Source: an uncultured Pelagibacteraceae bacterium
GTDB lineage: Bacteria; Pseudomonadota; Alphaproteobacteria; Pelagibacterales; Pelagibacteraceae
Assembly: GCA_902517865.1 (NCBI GenBank)
Contig: CABYDT010000002.1
Span: forward strand, 1-64,000
DNA: 64,000 bases
Reading direction: 5' to 3'
The translations under genes were made by a program, and so were the position numbers. How positions within the stretch are numbered: position 1 is the first letter of the stretch; every line of letters begins with the position of its first letter. Positions 1-10,600 of the stretch are shown here, in pieces. The notes under the pieces were generated by a model. It saw only the letters and a list, made by a program, of their open reading frames with translations. It made no database searches and had not been told where the DNA came from.

Positions 1-1
1 T

Positions 2-577
2 TATTTACCTTCTCCTATTAAAAAAGGTGTAAGAAACGTAACATCTAATATTTCGCATACTGTAACCATCCCAAATAATTTACTACAAGGCAACATACAA
101 GGTGCATTAAATGAAACTGGAAGATTTGCCATAAACACTACTTTTGGAATTTTAGGTATTTTTGATCCTGCATCAAAACTTGGATTAAAAAAGAATGAAC
201 CAGAAGATTATGGCCAAACATTAGGGTCTTATGGTGTTGGACCTGGTTGTTATGTTATGTTACCTGTTTTTGGACCATCAACTGTTAGAGATGCACTTGG
301 TGTGGTAGGTAATACAATTTTAGATCCGTTTTATTTAAGTACTGTAGGCGATAGAAATATGTTATTGGATAATAATCTTGGAGACAGAACTTACTATATA
401 GAGGAAGGGTTTGAAAAAGTTGATTTCAGGGCAAGAAACTTGGAAACTTTTGATGATTTAGAAAAAAATTCAATTGATTTATATAGCACTGTAAGAAGTT
501 TATATTTGCAAAGAAGAGCAAATTTAATAAATAATGGCGTTTCCTCTGACGATGATGAATGGAAAGATTTTAAATAA
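2..577 (+). CDS. mlaA: MlaA/VacJ outer-membrane lipoprotein, 5' end outside window
   Basis: MlaA sits in the outer membrane and removes phospholipids from its outer leaflet, passing them to the periplasmic Mla carrier. The frame is open from base 2 to the TAA at 575-577, giving about 191 residues. The signal peptide and lipobox lie upstream of the window. The visible part matches the family: a KKGVRN segment, an amphipathic stretch around NLLQGN, the FGILGIFDPA region, and GQTLGSYGVGPG followed by MLPVFGPSTVRD. The C-terminal tail is acidic (SSDDDEWKDFK). The MlaC-like gene starts 9 bp downstream on the same strand, which fits an Mla operon. An internal ATG at 257 is not the real start, because homologous sequence extends upstream of it. 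Confidence 0.93.
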   Translation, partial: YLPSPIKKGVRNVTSNISHTVTIPNNLLQGNIQGALNETGRFAINTTFGILGIFDPASKLGLKKNEPEDYGQTLGSYGVGPGCYVMLPVFGPSTVRDALGVVGNTILDPFYLSTVGDRNMLLDNNLGDRTYYIEEGFEKVDFRARNLETFDDLEKNSIDLYSTVRSLYLQRRANLINNGVSSDDDEWKDFK

Positions 578-586
578 TAAATTTTA

Positions 587-1183
587 ATGAGAAAAATTGT
601 TATTCCATTCTTTATATTATTTTTTTTAAATTATATTCAAGCTTCGTGGTCTTTTGAAAAGTTAGATGCTGAAAAATTTGTAATAGATACAACTTCAAGA
701 GCAAAGTCTATAATACTTGATAAAAATAAAAATTTAAAAGATAAAAAATACTTAGTAGAAAATTTAGCTATAGAAGTTGTGGACGTAGACGGTTTAGGAA
801 GATTTTGTATAGGTAATAATATAAATAGTTTAAATGAGAAGCAAAAAATATTATATAAAAAAAAATTTAGGGTTTTTTTTTCTAAAAATATATCGAGTAG
901 ACTCCAAAGTTATTCTGATCAAGATATTCAAATTATAGGATCTGAAAAAAGGAGTAAAAATTATGTTTTAGTAAAATCTAAAATAATATCTAAAAAAGAA
1001 AAGCAGGAAATCCGAATTGATTGGAGAGTATTTTTAGTTAATGATAAGTTATTAATTAGAGACTTGGTAGTTGAAGGATTGAGTCTAGCTAAAACACAAA
1101 GAGAAGAATTCTCATCAGTTTTTGCTAATAAAGGATTTGATGGATTAATATCATTGTTAGATAGTTTTATAGAAAAAAATTAA
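587..1183 (+). CDS. mlaC: MlaC/Ttg2D-like periplasmic phospholipid-binding protein
   Basis: MlaC-type proteins ferry phospholipids through the periplasm between MlaA and the inner-membrane MlaFEDB transporter. The 198-residue product begins with a typical signal peptide (MRKIVIPFFILFFLNYIQAS). It then has the MlaC layout: helical N-terminal half, DVDGLGRFCIGN around residues 65-76 (the family usually has a phenylalanine- and glycine-rich segment here), and a mixed alpha/beta C-terminal half with the IDWRVFL strand. It follows mlaA by 9 bp and is probably co-transcribed. Its last 4 bp overlap the end of the convergent EamA gene. Family assignment rests on overall pattern and context; primary sequence is divergent. 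Confidence 0.85.
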   Translation: MRKIVIPFFILFFLNYIQASWSFEKLDAEKFVIDTTSRAKSIILDKNKNLKDKKYLVENLAIEVVDVDGLGRFCIGNNINSLNEKQKILYKKKFRVFFSKNISSRLQSYSDQDIQIIGSEKRSKNYVLVKSKIISKKEKQEIRIDWRVFLVNDKLLIRDLVVEGLSLAKTQREEFSSVFANKGFDGLISLLDSFIEKN

Positions 1184-2073
1184 GATTTTCGATATCCTTT
1201 TTGAAGAATAAATAAGCCTAAAATTATTAGTACTAAAGAATAAAACATATTAAAGGTAAAGTTTTCATCTAAAAAAAACCAACTAAAATATAAACCAAAT
1301 ATCGGTATCAAAAAAGAAACCTGGGACATAAAAACTAATCCATTATCAAAAATAAGTTTAGCTCTCATCATAAATGCTATAGCAGTGCTAACAATACCAA
1401 GATAAATTATGCTTAATGTACTTTCGTATTTAACAGATGAAAAATCTAATTTATATAATTCATAAAATAAAAGTGGAAATAGAATTATTGCACCCCAAAT
1501 CATAGAAAGTGATGCGATTGTTTCATTGTTATATTTTTTATTTTTTTCTATTAATACCCCTCCTATAATATAACTTAATGAAGCTGACATAACGTAAAGA
1601 ATTGATTTAATATTTGTTAATTTACTTATATAAACCTGATCGTAAACCAATACTACAATGCTTAAAAAGCCGATAATGGAGCCAAAAAGTTTATATTTAT
1701 TAAACTTATCCTTAGTAAAGATATGTCCAAATATGATTGCATAAAAAGGACCCGCTGACATAAGTAATGCTGCTAGACCGCTACTCATACCGTCTATTCC
1801 AAATGCGATTAAAGAAAAAGGCAAAACATAATTTATTAAGCCAATAAAAAAGAAAATATAGAATTTTTTTGAATATAGCAGTGTTAAGTCAACTTTCTTT
1901 AGCAACAAACTGTAAATTATGATTAAAAATATAGCTGCAAAAAAAAGTCTCCCGCCTGAAAGTGTAAATATATCAAAGCTTTTTAAAGTAATTTTATAAT
2001 TAAAAAATGCAGAACCCCAGATGGCACTTAAAATTATCAATAAAGAAAAACTATATTTGTTTGGTTTATTCAT
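1180..2073 (-). CDS. EamA/DMT-family membrane transporter
   Basis: This 297-residue protein is almost entirely hydrophobic, with about ten predicted membrane helices arranged as two five-helix repeats, the standard EamA (drug/metabolite transporter) layout. The N-terminal AIWGSAFFNYKI and the mid-protein GIDGMSSGLAALLMSAGPF are typical EamA segments, and the second repeat ends in SWFFLDENFTFN. Members export metabolites such as amino acids or purines; the substrate cannot be read from the sequence. It lies just downstream (minus strand) of a tRNA gene and converges on mlaC with a 4-bp overlap. Confidence 0.88.
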   Translation of the reverse strand: MNKPNKYSFSLLIILSAIWGSAFFNYKITLKSFDIFTLSGGRLFFAAIFLIIIYSLLLKKVDLTLLYSKKFYIFFFIGLINYVLPFSLIAFGIDGMSSGLAALLMSAGPFYAIIFGHIFTKDKFNKYKLFGSIIGFLSIVVLVYDQVYISKLTNIKSILYVMSASLSYIIGGVLIEKNKKYNNETIASLSMIWGAIILFPLLFYELYKLDFSSVKYESTLSIIYLGIVSTAIAFMMRAKLIFDNGLVFMSQVSFLIPIFGLYFSWFFLDENFTFNMFYSLVLIILGLFILQKGYRKS

Positions 2074-2078
2074 TTAGG

Positions 2079-2155
2079 TGGTGGGCCCGGAGGGATTTGA
2101 ACCCCCGACAACCCCGTTATGAGCGGGGGGCTCTAACCAACTGAGCTACAGGCCC
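2079..2155 (-). tRNA. tRNA with CAU anticodon, probably tRNA-Ile2 (lysidine-modified)
   Basis: The minus strand folds as a complete 77-nt tRNA. The acceptor GGGCCTG pairs with CGGGCCC (one T-G wobble), the D arm is AGCTCAGTTGGTTAGAGC, the anticodon loop is CTCATAA on a GC-rich stem, and the T arm contains GGTTCAAATCC. The CCA end is encoded. CAT anticodons occur in initiator Met, elongator Met and Ile2 tRNAs. The first pair is G-C, which excludes the usual mispaired initiator. C4-G69 and C5-G68 are the acceptor pairs reported as recognised by TilS, and the acceptor resembles alphaproteobacterial tRNA-Ile, so Ile2 is favoured over elongator Met. Confidence 0.93.
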
Positions 2156-2198
2156 TTTGTTTTCTTTTACACTAATAATCTAAAAAAAAAAGAATTTT

Positions 2199-4082
2199 CT
2201 AATTGTCTAGAAAACTTTTTAATTGTCTTGATCTGCTAGGGTGTTTTAATTTTCTTAATGCTTTAGCCTCGATCTGTCTTATTCGTTCTCTTGTAACTGA
2301 AAACTGCTGACCTACTTCCTCTAATGTGTGATCTGTGTTCATTCCTATACCAAATCTCATTCTCAATACTCTTTCTTCTCTAGGTGTTAGGGTTGCTAAA
2401 ACTTTTGTTGTAGAACTCTTTAGTGCAGTTTGTACTGCCGCATCAACTGGTATCAATGCATTTGTATCTTCTATGAAGTCTCCTAAACTACTATCCTCCT
2501 CGTCTCCTACTGGAGTCTCAAGTGATACAGGTTCTTTTGCAATTTTTAAAACTTTCCTAACTTTTTCTAATGGCATTGCTAATTTTTTTGATAATTCTTC
2601 AGGAGTTGGTTCTCTTCCAAATTCACTCATCATTTGTCTTTGTGTCCGAACTATTTTATTTATAGTCTCAATCATATGCACAGGTATTCTTATTGTTCTG
2701 GCTTGGTCTGCTATTGATCGTGTAATTGCCTGTCTAATCCACCAAGTTGCATATGTAGAAAACTTGTAACCTCTTCTATATTCAAATTTATCAACTGCTT
2801 TCATCAAACCAATATTACCCTCCTGAATTAAATCAAGAAATTGCAAACCTCTATTGGTATATTTTTTAGCTATAGAGATTACTAATCTTAAATTAGCTTC
2901 AATCATTTCTTTTTTAGCTATTCTACTTTCCCTCTCGCCTTTTTTTATTTTATTTACAAGTATTTTAAAATCAGAAATAGACATTCCGATTTCTTTACTT
3001 AGTTGAATCAATTTTTCCTTAAGTGAATTAAATAATTTTTTTTCCGATTTAAAAAACCTTTGCCATGTTTTATCTTCACTTAAGAAGTTTTCAAAATTAG
3101 GATTGAGCTCATTTCCAACATAAAATTTGATAAAATCTTCACGACTTATTCCATACTTTGTTGCGGCTCGCATTAGTTCTCCATCGAAAGAAAGTGCTTT
3201 TTTGTTTTGTGTATAGTTTAAATTTACAAGGTCTTCCTGAGTTGTTTGATTAAACTGCAAGCCCAACATTTCTTCCATTATTTCTTTTTTGATTTTTTCG
3301 TAATTTTTTTTCTTACTTTCACTATAAACTTCATTTTTTAAGACCGCCTCGAGTTTTTCTTTTTGATAAGACGTAAGCTTCTTATAGTTTTTTGTGATTT
3401 TATTAAATGTTTCCAGTATTTTTGGTTTAAGTTCAATCTCTAAAGATGCTAGTGATATATTATACTCGTCTTCTTCGTCAGATTCATTCTCATTATTTTC
3501 ATTTTCATTGTCGTTTTTATTATTTTCATCAGTATCTTTTTTTTTAGTTTCATTGTTTAACTTCATATTTTTCTTGTTTTTTTCTTTTATAGTTTTAGCT
3601 AACTTTTCATCGTCCAAGAAGTTTGTATCTAAATCGATTATATCCCTAACTAACATCTCATTGTTTATTAGTTTTTTTTCCCACTCAAAAATTTTATTTG
3701 CAGTTATAGGGCTCTCTGACAATGAGCTAACCATTACGTACTTTCCAGACTCAATTCTTTTTGCTATGGCTATTTCACCCTCTCTAGAAAGTAATTCTAC
3801 TCCTCCCATTTCTCTCAAATACATTCTAATAGGATCGTCACTTCTCTCGGGTGATTTGGATGATTTAGAGTTGTCTTGTTCTTTTTTCTTAATTTTAAAA
3901 TCTGATTTTTGTTTAACTAAAGTTATTGCAAGGTCAAATAAGTGTAATACAGCCTTTTCAAGGCTTTCAATATTACTATTTCTTTTACCTAAAGATTTTT
4001 GTAGTTCATCGTGAGTTATAAATCCTCTATTAACTCCTTTGTCTACAAGTCTTTCGAATGATTTTGATATTAATTTTTCCAC
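2199..4082 (-). CDS. rpoD: RNA polymerase primary sigma factor, sigma70
   Basis: Housekeeping sigma factor directing RNA polymerase to most promoters. The 627 residues show region 1.1 at the N terminus, region 1.2 ([21 protein letters not shown], cited in part), a long non-conserved insert, region 2 ([12 protein letters not shown], then the region 2.3/2.4 [11 protein letters not shown]), region 3 and region 4.2 with a helix-turn-helix ([16 protein letters not shown]). The insert has a low-complexity Glu/Asn/Asp tract coded by repeats of GAAAAT/AATGAG, near 3470-3545. Translation most likely starts at GTG (4080-4082). It follows dnaG by 51 bp on the same strand, the classical macromolecular-synthesis arrangement without rpsU. 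Confidence 0.97.
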   Translation of the reverse strand: MEKLISKSFERLVDKGVNRGFITHDELQKSLGKRNSNIESLEKAVLHLFDLAITLVKQKSDFKIKKKEQDNSKSSKSPERSDDPIRMYLREMGGVELLSREGEIAIAKRIESGKYVMVSSLSESPITANKIFEWEKKLINNEMLVRDIIDLDTNFLDDEKLAKTIKEKNKKNMKLNNETKKKDTDENNKNDNENENNENESDEEDEYNISLASLEIELKPKILETFNKITKNYKKLTSYQKEKLEAVLKNEVYSESKKKNYEKIKKEIMEEMLGLQFNQTTQEDLVNLNYTQNKKALSFDGELMRAATKYGISREDFIKFYVGNELNPNFENFLSEDKTWQRFFKSEKKLFNSLKEKLIQLSKEIGMSISDFKILVNKIKKGERESRIAKKEMIEANLRLVISIAKKYTNRGLQFLDLIQEGNIGLMKAVDKFEYRRGYKFSTYATWWIRQAITRSIADQARTIRIPVHMIETINKIVRTQRQMMSEFGREPTPEELSKKLAMPLEKVRKVLKIAKEPVSLETPVGDEEDSSLGDFIEDTNALIPVDAAVQTALKSSTTKVLATLTPREERVLRMRFGIGMNTDHTLEEVGQQFSVTRERIRQIEAKALRKLKHPSRSRQLKSFLDN

Positions 4083-4100
4083 AGTAGCTCGCGCAATTTA

Positions 4101-4120
4101 TATTTTTTTATAAAAAAATA
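4101..4120. repeat. 20-bp perfect A/T palindrome between dnaG and rpoD
   Basis: A perfect 20-bp palindrome made only of A and T (TATTTTTTTATAAAAAAATA) occupies the short gap between the dnaG stop and the rpoD start. In RNA it could form a weak A-U hairpin. It also overlaps the region where an rpoD promoter would be expected on the minus strand. Such runs arise easily at this base composition, so a function is not established. Confidence 0.4.
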
Positions 4121-4133
4121 AAGTTAAATTTAT

Positions 4134-5885
4134 CTAAGAAATATTGTGTTTTTTAGCTTTTCTTAGATCTTCTAGTGTTTCATTATCCATAGAATCAATA
4201 AGCTTATTCTCAATAGTTTTTAGTTTTAGTTTTAATTTGAGTTTTGAAATTTTATTTAGTTCCTCTAAAAATATTTGATTGAATTCATCCTCTTTCAATT
4301 TATTAGTTAATATATTATTTGTTGAGTTATTCACTATTTTTTCAATAACAGCTGAATTGTTTAGTTTTAAAGAACTTAAAAAAGCTTGTTTGGAGTCAAA
4401 TTTATTTGAACTTAATAGATCGATGAAATTACGGATAAATTCATTTAGATACTCATTGATAAATTCAATACTAGAAATTTCTTCAATCTTATTCTCACTA
4501 AATTCAGGGTAATTTATTAATATATTTAAAAATGACAATTCTCTAATTTCAGACTCTGGCATGCTTAACTTAAAACTAGTATTAATCAATTTTTGAGATG
4601 CAGATGTGTTTTTATGATTTTTAATTACATCATTGAAAATTTTATTTTTAAAGTAAGATCTATAAAATTTTTTTAAATCTTTATCTACAATATTATCGCA
4701 CAATTCCATTAATTTTCTTTCAAAGAAAGCAAGATCATTAGGGTCTTTTGAATTTATTTCTTGTAAAAAATAGTCAAAAATAAAATCTGACACTTTTCTT
4801 TTAGTTCGAATTAATTCATTTAATCCATCCAATTTATATTTATTAATAAAATCATCGGGATCTAAATTATCTTTTAAAATTATGACAAAAGCATCTTTTC
4901 CAGGTATTGCATTAATGAAAATTTTTTCTGCAGCTCTATAACTAGCCAAATAACCACTTTGATCGCCATCAAAACATATAATAATGTTTTTGTAATTTTT
5001 CCAAGCCAGTTTGATTTGCGAAAGTGTTATTGCCGTTCCTAATATTCCAGCAACGTTAGCCGCACCTTTATCATAAAAATTTATAACATCCATATATCCT
5101 TCAACTAAAAATATGCTGTTATACTTTTCAAAATATTTTCTAGAAATATTATAATTATATAAATTTTCTCCCTTTTTATAAAATGCAGTCTCCGGTGTAT
5201 TAATATATTTTGCAAAAGTTTTTTTATCAATCGCCCTACCACCGCAACCGATATATTCATTGAAATAATTTTTTATCGGGAAAATAATTCTATTATAAAA
5301 TCTTGTAATTACTTTATCATCGTTATTTTTTTTAAAAAATAAACCTGTTTCTAAAATTTCATTTTCTTTAAAATTACTTGCTTTTAATTTATTAAAAATA
5401 TCTAAATTATTTTCGCTAAATCCTAACTTAAACAAGTCTAACGTTTCCTTTTTTATACCTCTATCAATTAAATATTTGTAGTGAGTCTTGGCGTATTTTG
5501 TCTTTAGTAATAAATTGCAATGTTCAAAATAAATATTAAATATTTCTTGTACTTTCTTTTTTTTATCTTCAAATATAATATCTTGCTTTGAAAACGTAAA
5601 TTCTTTTAAACCAGCTTTTTTGGCTAAGTATCTTACGGCTTCACCAAAACTTAAATTTTCTGTTTTGATAATAAAATCAAATATATTTCCATGTTCTCCG
5701 CTACTAAAACAGTGGTAAAACTCTTTTTCATCGTTAACTGTAAATGAAGGTGTTTTTTCATTTTTAAATGGCGACAGACCAACAAACTCTTTTCCCCTTT
5801 TTTTTAATTTTACTTTGCTGCTAACAATATCAGAAACTTTTAACCGTTGTTTAATTTCTTCAAGGTATGATTTGGGATATTTCAT
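4134..5885 (-). CDS. dnaG: DNA primase
   Basis: Primase makes the RNA primers for replication. The 583-residue protein has an N-terminal CHC2-like domain (1-100), the catalytic TOPRIM core with EGYMD at about 262-266 and DGD at about 306-308, and a C-terminal helicase-interaction region. The zinc site is degenerate. Where the family has Cys-x2-His-x17-Cys-x2-Cys, this protein has Ser38, Lys41, Cys59 and Ser62, so it should not bind zinc in the usual way. From memory, many other alphaproteobacterial primases share this loss. It lies between the YqeY-like gene (2 bp away) and rpoD, all on the minus strand. Confidence 0.96.
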   Translation of the reverse strand: MKYPKSYLEEIKQRLKVSDIVSSKVKLKKRGKEFVGLSPFKNEKTPSFTVNDEKEFYHCFSSGEHGNIFDFIIKTENLSFGEAVRYLAKKAGLKEFTFSKQDIIFEDKKKKVQEIFNIYFEHCNLLLKTKYAKTHYKYLIDRGIKKETLDLFKLGFSENNLDIFNKLKASNFKENEILETGLFFKKNNDDKVITRFYNRIIFPIKNYFNEYIGCGGRAIDKKTFAKYINTPETAFYKKGENLYNYNISRKYFEKYNSIFLVEGYMDVINFYDKGAANVAGILGTAITLSQIKLAWKNYKNIIICFDGDQSGYLASYRAAEKIFINAIPGKDAFVIILKDNLDPDDFINKYKLDGLNELIRTKRKVSDFIFDYFLQEINSKDPNDLAFFERKLMELCDNIVDKDLKKFYRSYFKNKIFNDVIKNHKNTSASQKLINTSFKLSMPESEIRELSFLNILINYPEFSENKIEEISSIEFINEYLNEFIRNFIDLLSSNKFDSKQAFLSSLKLNNSAVIEKIVNNSTNNILTNKLKEDEFNQIFLEELNKISKLKLKLKLKTIENKLIDSMDNETLEDLRKAKKHNIS

Positions 5886-5887
5886 AT

Positions 5888-6343
5888 TTATTTTAATTTT
5901 TCTTTTAAAATTTTTCCAGCAATCGACAAATCAACCGAGCCTTTGTACTTTGATTTAATTGCTGCCATAACTTTGCCCATGTCTTTTAAAGAGCTGGCTT
6001 TTAAATCATTTATTGCTTGGTCACAAATTTTTGTAATTTCTACTTCACTTAATTGATCTGGCAAATATTCTTGTATTATTTTTAATTCATTTGTTTCTTT
6101 GTCTACGAGGTCTTGTCGTCCACCTTGTTTATATAATTCAATCGATTCTCTCCTTTGTTTTACCATTTTATTTAATATTAAAATCATATCTTCGTCAGTT
6201 ATATCTTTTTTGTCCTGAGTACGCTTCTCAATTTCTTTTTGTTTTTTTTGAGATATTATTGACCTTAATGTAAGAGTGCGATCCTTATCTTTATTTTTAA
6301 GTGCCTCTGTCAATGATTTATCGATTTTATCAACTATTTTCAT
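5888..6343 (-). CDS. YqeY/GatB-C-terminal-like protein
   Basis: This 151-residue protein belongs to the YqeY family, which shares its fold with the tail domain of the amidotransferase subunit GatB and may interact with tRNA. Supporting features are the length, KIIQEYLPDQLSE, the following EITKICDQAI helix, and the terminal DMGKVMAAIKSKYKGSVDLS segment, where GKVM is strongly conserved. Its exact role is not settled in any organism. It is the first gene of the minus-strand run with dnaG and rpoD, an order common in alphaproteobacteria. It is divergent from carA across 98 bp. Confidence 0.9.
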   Translation of the reverse strand: MKIVDKIDKSLTEALKNKDKDRTLTLRSIISQKKQKEIEKRTQDKKDITDEDMILILNKMVKQRRESIELYKQGGRQDLVDKETNELKIIQEYLPDQLSEVEITKICDQAINDLKASSLKDMGKVMAAIKSKYKGSVDLSIAGKILKEKLK

Positions 6344-6362
6344 TTTTATTTTATTTACTTTC

Positions 6363-6391
6363 TTGACGAGTTTAAGACTTTTTCATATCTT
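6363..6391 (+). promoter_or_regulatory. Predicted sigma70 promoter of carAB
   Basis: TTGACG (6363-6368) and TATCTT (6386-6391) are separated by 17 bp, the ideal spacing. Transcription would start near 6398, about 44 nt before the carA start. It lies in the 98-bp gap between the divergent yqeY-like gene and carA, where a promoter is required. No obvious arginine or pyrimidine operator was recognised. Confidence 0.55.
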
Positions 6392-6441
6392 CCGCCAAAG
6401 TTTTTTTTACTTAATTGATTCTTAACCTATGAGTTGTATAC

Positions 6442-7629
6442 TTGATTTATAAGGAAAAAAGCGACCCGCAAAATATTTTATTCACTCAACCCACAGGTAT
6501 TTTAATTTTAGAAAATGGATTGATGTTTGAAGGTCATGGAATAGGCCATAAAGGTTATTCCGTTGGCGAGGTGTGCTTTAATACATCTATGACTGGTTAC
6601 CAAGAAATTATGACTGATCCGTCTTATTCAGATCAAATTATCAACTTTACTTTTCCTCATATTGGAAATGTTGGTACAAATTTAGAGGATATTGAGTGTG
6701 AAGATGTATGGTTGAAGGGTGTAATTTTTAATAAAGAAATAACTTCACCTTCAAATTATAGATCCCTTGAAAATCTTAATAAGTGGCTACAAACTAACAA
6801 AATTGTAGGTTTGTGCGGAGTTGATACAAGAGAGATTACAAATCTAATAAGAGCCAATGGAGCATTAAAAGGTACGATTGTAAATCAAATTAAAAAAATT
6901 GACAAAAAGTTTTATTTAAAAAAATCAAGAAACTGGTCTGGGTTAAAAGGTTTAGACTTAGCATCTAAAGTTTCTGCAAAACAAATCTATAAATGGAATA
7001 ATCAGGCTCTTTGGGAGAAAAAAATTGGATATAAAATTAATAATACATTTAAATACCATATAGTTGCTATCGATTTTGGTATAAAAAAAAATATATTAAG
7101 AAATTTTTCAAATTTAAATACTAGAATAACTGTTGTGCCAATTAATACAAATTTTGAAACAATAGTTGCTCTAAAACCCGATGGGATTTTTTTGTCGAAT
7201 GGACCAGGTGATCCAGCCGCTACATCTAAAATTGTGAATCCTACAATTAAACAAATTTTAATTAATAAAATTCCGGTTTTTGGTATTTGTCTTGGTCATC
7301 AATTATTAGCTCATGCTCTAAATTGTAAAACAAAAAAAATGCATCAGGGTCACAGAGGAGCAAATCATCCTGTTAAAAATATAAAAACTTCCACAGTTGA
7401 AATCACATCTCAAAACCATGGATTTGAAGTTATTAGAAAAAGTATACCAAAAGATGTGGAAGTTACTCATGTATCTTTATTTGATAATTCTATAGAAGGT
7501 ATATCGTATAAAAAAAGTATTGCATTTTCAGTACAATATCATCCAGAAGCAAGTCCTGGGCCTCACGATAGTAATTACTTATTTAGTCAATTTATAAATT
7601 TAATTAAACAAAATGCCAAAAAGAGATGA
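6442..7629 (+). CDS. carA: Carbamoyl-phosphate synthase small subunit (glutaminase)
   Basis: CarA hydrolyses glutamine and channels ammonia to CarB for carbamoyl phosphate, the precursor of pyrimidines and arginine. The 395-residue protein has the N-terminal CarA domain ([20 protein letters not shown]) and a C-terminal class I amidotransferase domain with nucleophile Cys283 in FGICLGHQ and the His367/Glu369 pair in YHPEAS. The start must be TTG at 6442: an in-frame TGA lies at 6430-6432 and there is no nearby ATG or GTG. The last 17 bp overlap carB, suggesting coupled translation at 1:1 stoichiometry. Confidence 0.96.
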   Translation: MIYKEKSDPQNILFTQPTGILILENGLMFEGHGIGHKGYSVGEVCFNTSMTGYQEIMTDPSYSDQIINFTFPHIGNVGTNLEDIECEDVWLKGVIFNKEITSPSNYRSLENLNKWLQTNKIVGLCGVDTREITNLIRANGALKGTIVNQIKKIDKKFYLKKSRNWSGLKGLDLASKVSAKQIYKWNNQALWEKKIGYKINNTFKYHIVAIDFGIKKNILRNFSNLNTRITVVPINTNFETIVALKPDGIFLSNGPGDPAATSKIVNPTIKQILINKIPVFGICLGHQLLAHALNCKTKKMHQGHRGANHPVKNIKTSTVEITSQNHGFEVIRKSIPKDVEVTHVSLFDNSIEGISYKKSIAFSVQYHPEASPGPHDSNYLFSQFINLIKQNAKKR

Positions 7630-10600
7630 TATAAAAAAAATTTTAATCATAGGTGCTGGGCCAATAGTAATTGGTCAAGCTTGCGAATTTGATTATTCTG
7701 GATCACAGGCATGCAAAGCTTTAAAGGAAGAGGGCTACAAAGTTATATTAATTAATTCTAACCCTGCAACAATTATGACTGATCCTAATGTTGCAGATAA
7801 AACTTATATCGAGCCAATCACCTCAGAAATATTAGAGGAAATTATAAAAATTGAAAAACCAAATGCAATACTGCCTACCATGGGGGGACAAACAGGCCTT
7901 AATGCTGCGATTAAATTAGAACATGAGGGTATTTTAAATAAATATAATGTTGAACTCATAGGGGCAAACTCAACAGCGATTCAAAACGCGGAGAATAGAC
8001 AGCTATTTAAAAAAAATATGAGTGAGATAGGACTGGAGTCACCTAAATCTAAAATTTGCAATACTTTAGAAGAGTCAAAAAACATACTTAATGATATCGG
8101 ATTACCTTTAATAATTAGACCATCGTTTACGCTTGGTGGCTCAGGAGGTGGTGTTGCTAAAACGGAAAAAGAATATTTTCAAATTGTAAAAAATGGCCTT
8201 GCTTTATCGCCAACATCTGAAGTGCTTATTGAAGAGTCTTTAGCAGGTTGGAAAGAGTTTGAAATGGAAGTTGTTAGAGATAAGAAAGATAATTGTATAA
8301 TAATTTGTTCTATTGAAAATCTAGATCCAATGGGCATTCATACAGGTGATTCAATAACTGTGGCTCCTGCATTAACATTAACTGACAAAGAATATCAGAT
8401 TATGAGAAATGCCTCTATGAATTGCTTAAGAAAAATAGGAGTGGAAACTGGAGGATCGAATGTTCAATTTGCAATAAATCCTGAAGATGGACGAATGGTA
8501 ATTATTGAGATGAATCCAAGAGTGTCAAGATCATCAGCCCTTGCGTCTAAAGCAACTGGTTTTCCAATAGCTAAAATTGCTGCTAAATTGGCAGTTGGAT
8601 ACACATTAGATGAAATAACAAATGATATAACAAGAAGTACACCTGCATCTTTTGAACCAACAATTGATTATATCGTTACAAAAATTCCTAGGTTTGCATT
8701 TGAAAAATTTAAAAATACAAAACCAACACTAGGAACTGCAATGAAATCAGTTGGTGAAACTATGGCCATTGGAAGAAATTTTAAAGAGTCTATTCAGAAG
8801 GCATTGTGTTCACTGGAAATAGGATTAGATGGTTTTGATAACATAGATATCAATGAGAATGATTTAACAGAAAAACTAAAAGAAAACACGCCGCAAAAAA
8901 TACTTTATGTTGCTCAAGCATTAAGACAAAAATTTAGTTTGAAAACCATATATAATCTAACAAAAATTGATCCTTGGTTTTTGGAACAAATTAAGGAAAT
9001 TGTTAATATTGAAAAAAATATTAAAAATATAAATATATTTAAAAATAAAAATCTTTTAAAGGAGATAAAATCCCAAGGTTTTAGCGATAAAAGAATCGCT
9101 TATTTAAGAAAAGATAAAATTGAGAATATTCAAAATAAAAGAAAAAAATTAAAAGTTCATACTGTTTTTAAAAAAGTAGATACATGCGCTGCAGAGTTTA
9201 AATCACTTACCCCTTATATGTATTCAACTTATGATACAGGGTTTTCTAATATTGGTCAGTGCGAATCTAACCCTACAAACAAGAAAAAGGTAGTAATAAT
9301 TGGAGGTGGTCCTAACAGAATTGGACAAGGTATTGAATTTGACTATTGTTGTTGTCAAGCAAGTTACGCTTTAAAAGAAATTGGTTTCGAAACAATCATG
9401 GTTAATTGCAACCCAGAAACAGTATCAACAGATTATGATACAAGTGATAGGTTGTACTTTGAGCCATTAAGAAAAGAAAATGTTCTGGAGATATTAAGAA
9501 AAGAGAAAAAAAAAGGAAAATTAAAAGGGGTAATTGTTCAATTTGGTGGTCAAACCCCTATTAAACTTGCAAAGTCAATTCACGAAGGAGGATTTCCAAT
9601 ATTAGGTACACAATTAAACTCTATTGATTTGGCAGAGGATAGAGAGAGATTTAGCAAATTACTGAAAAAAATAAAACTAAAACAAGCGGACAACGGGATA
9701 GCTAATTCTAAAGTGGATGCAATGAGAATAGCTAAAAAAATTAATTTTCCATTAGTCATCAGACCCTCTTACGTTTTAGGAGGCAGAGCTATGGAAATAA
9801 TTCATGATAATAATCAATTAGAAAAATATATCAATGAAGCAGTGAAAGTTTCAGGAAAAAGCCCTGTTCTAATCGACAAATTTTTAGAGGGTGCAATTGA
9901 GCTAGACGTAGATGCAATATGCGATGGTAAAGAAGTTTTTGTAGCAGGAATTATGCAGCACATAGAGGAAGCTGGAATACATTCTGGTGATTCTGCATGT
10001 TGCATTCCTCCTTTTTCTTTAAGCAAAAAAATTATAGAAAAAATAAACTTTCAAACAAAAATTTTAGCTCTTAATCTTGGTGTAATAGGACTAATAAATA
10101 TTCAGTTTGCAATACAAAAAGATGAAATATTCGTTCTTGAGGTAAATCCTAGGGCAAGTAGAACAGTACCTTTTGTATCAAAGGCACTAAATATTCCAAT
10201 TGCTAAAATTGCTACCAAAGTTATGGCTGGCCAAAAAATTAAAAAACTTCGACTTAAAAATAAAAAAACCAAGGTATTTGCAATTAAAGAGGCTGTCTTT
10301 CCTTTTAACAAATTTCCTGAAGTTGACACAATTCTTGGTCCTGAAATGAAATCTACAGGTGAGTCAATGGGTATTGATAAAGATTTTGGCATTGCATTTG
10401 CAAAAAGTCAGGTATCAGCTGGTAATTCATTACCTAAAAATGGCAGTGCATTTATTTCCGTGAAAGACGATGACAAACCGTTAATTTTGAATTTTGCCAA
10501 AAAATTAAAAGATTTAGGATTTGATATTTATGGAACTGGCAAAACTGCAGATAAATTAAATGAGAATGGAATAATTTGCACAAAAATAAATAAAGTTAGA

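Noticed and set aside
2335-2769. Plus-strand open frame of 144 codons over rpoD
   Set aside because: It is antisense to conserved sigma70 regions 2-4 and its translation resembles no known protein. A second one at 3394-4014 is a mirror of the low-complexity acidic insert.
3470-3545. Short direct repeats resembling a repeat array
   Set aside because: They encode the Glu/Asn-rich insert of RpoD and have no spacers; simple coding low complexity explains them.
10102-10392. Minus-strand open frames inside carB
   Set aside because: carB is conserved and continuous there, and the reverse translations have no family features.
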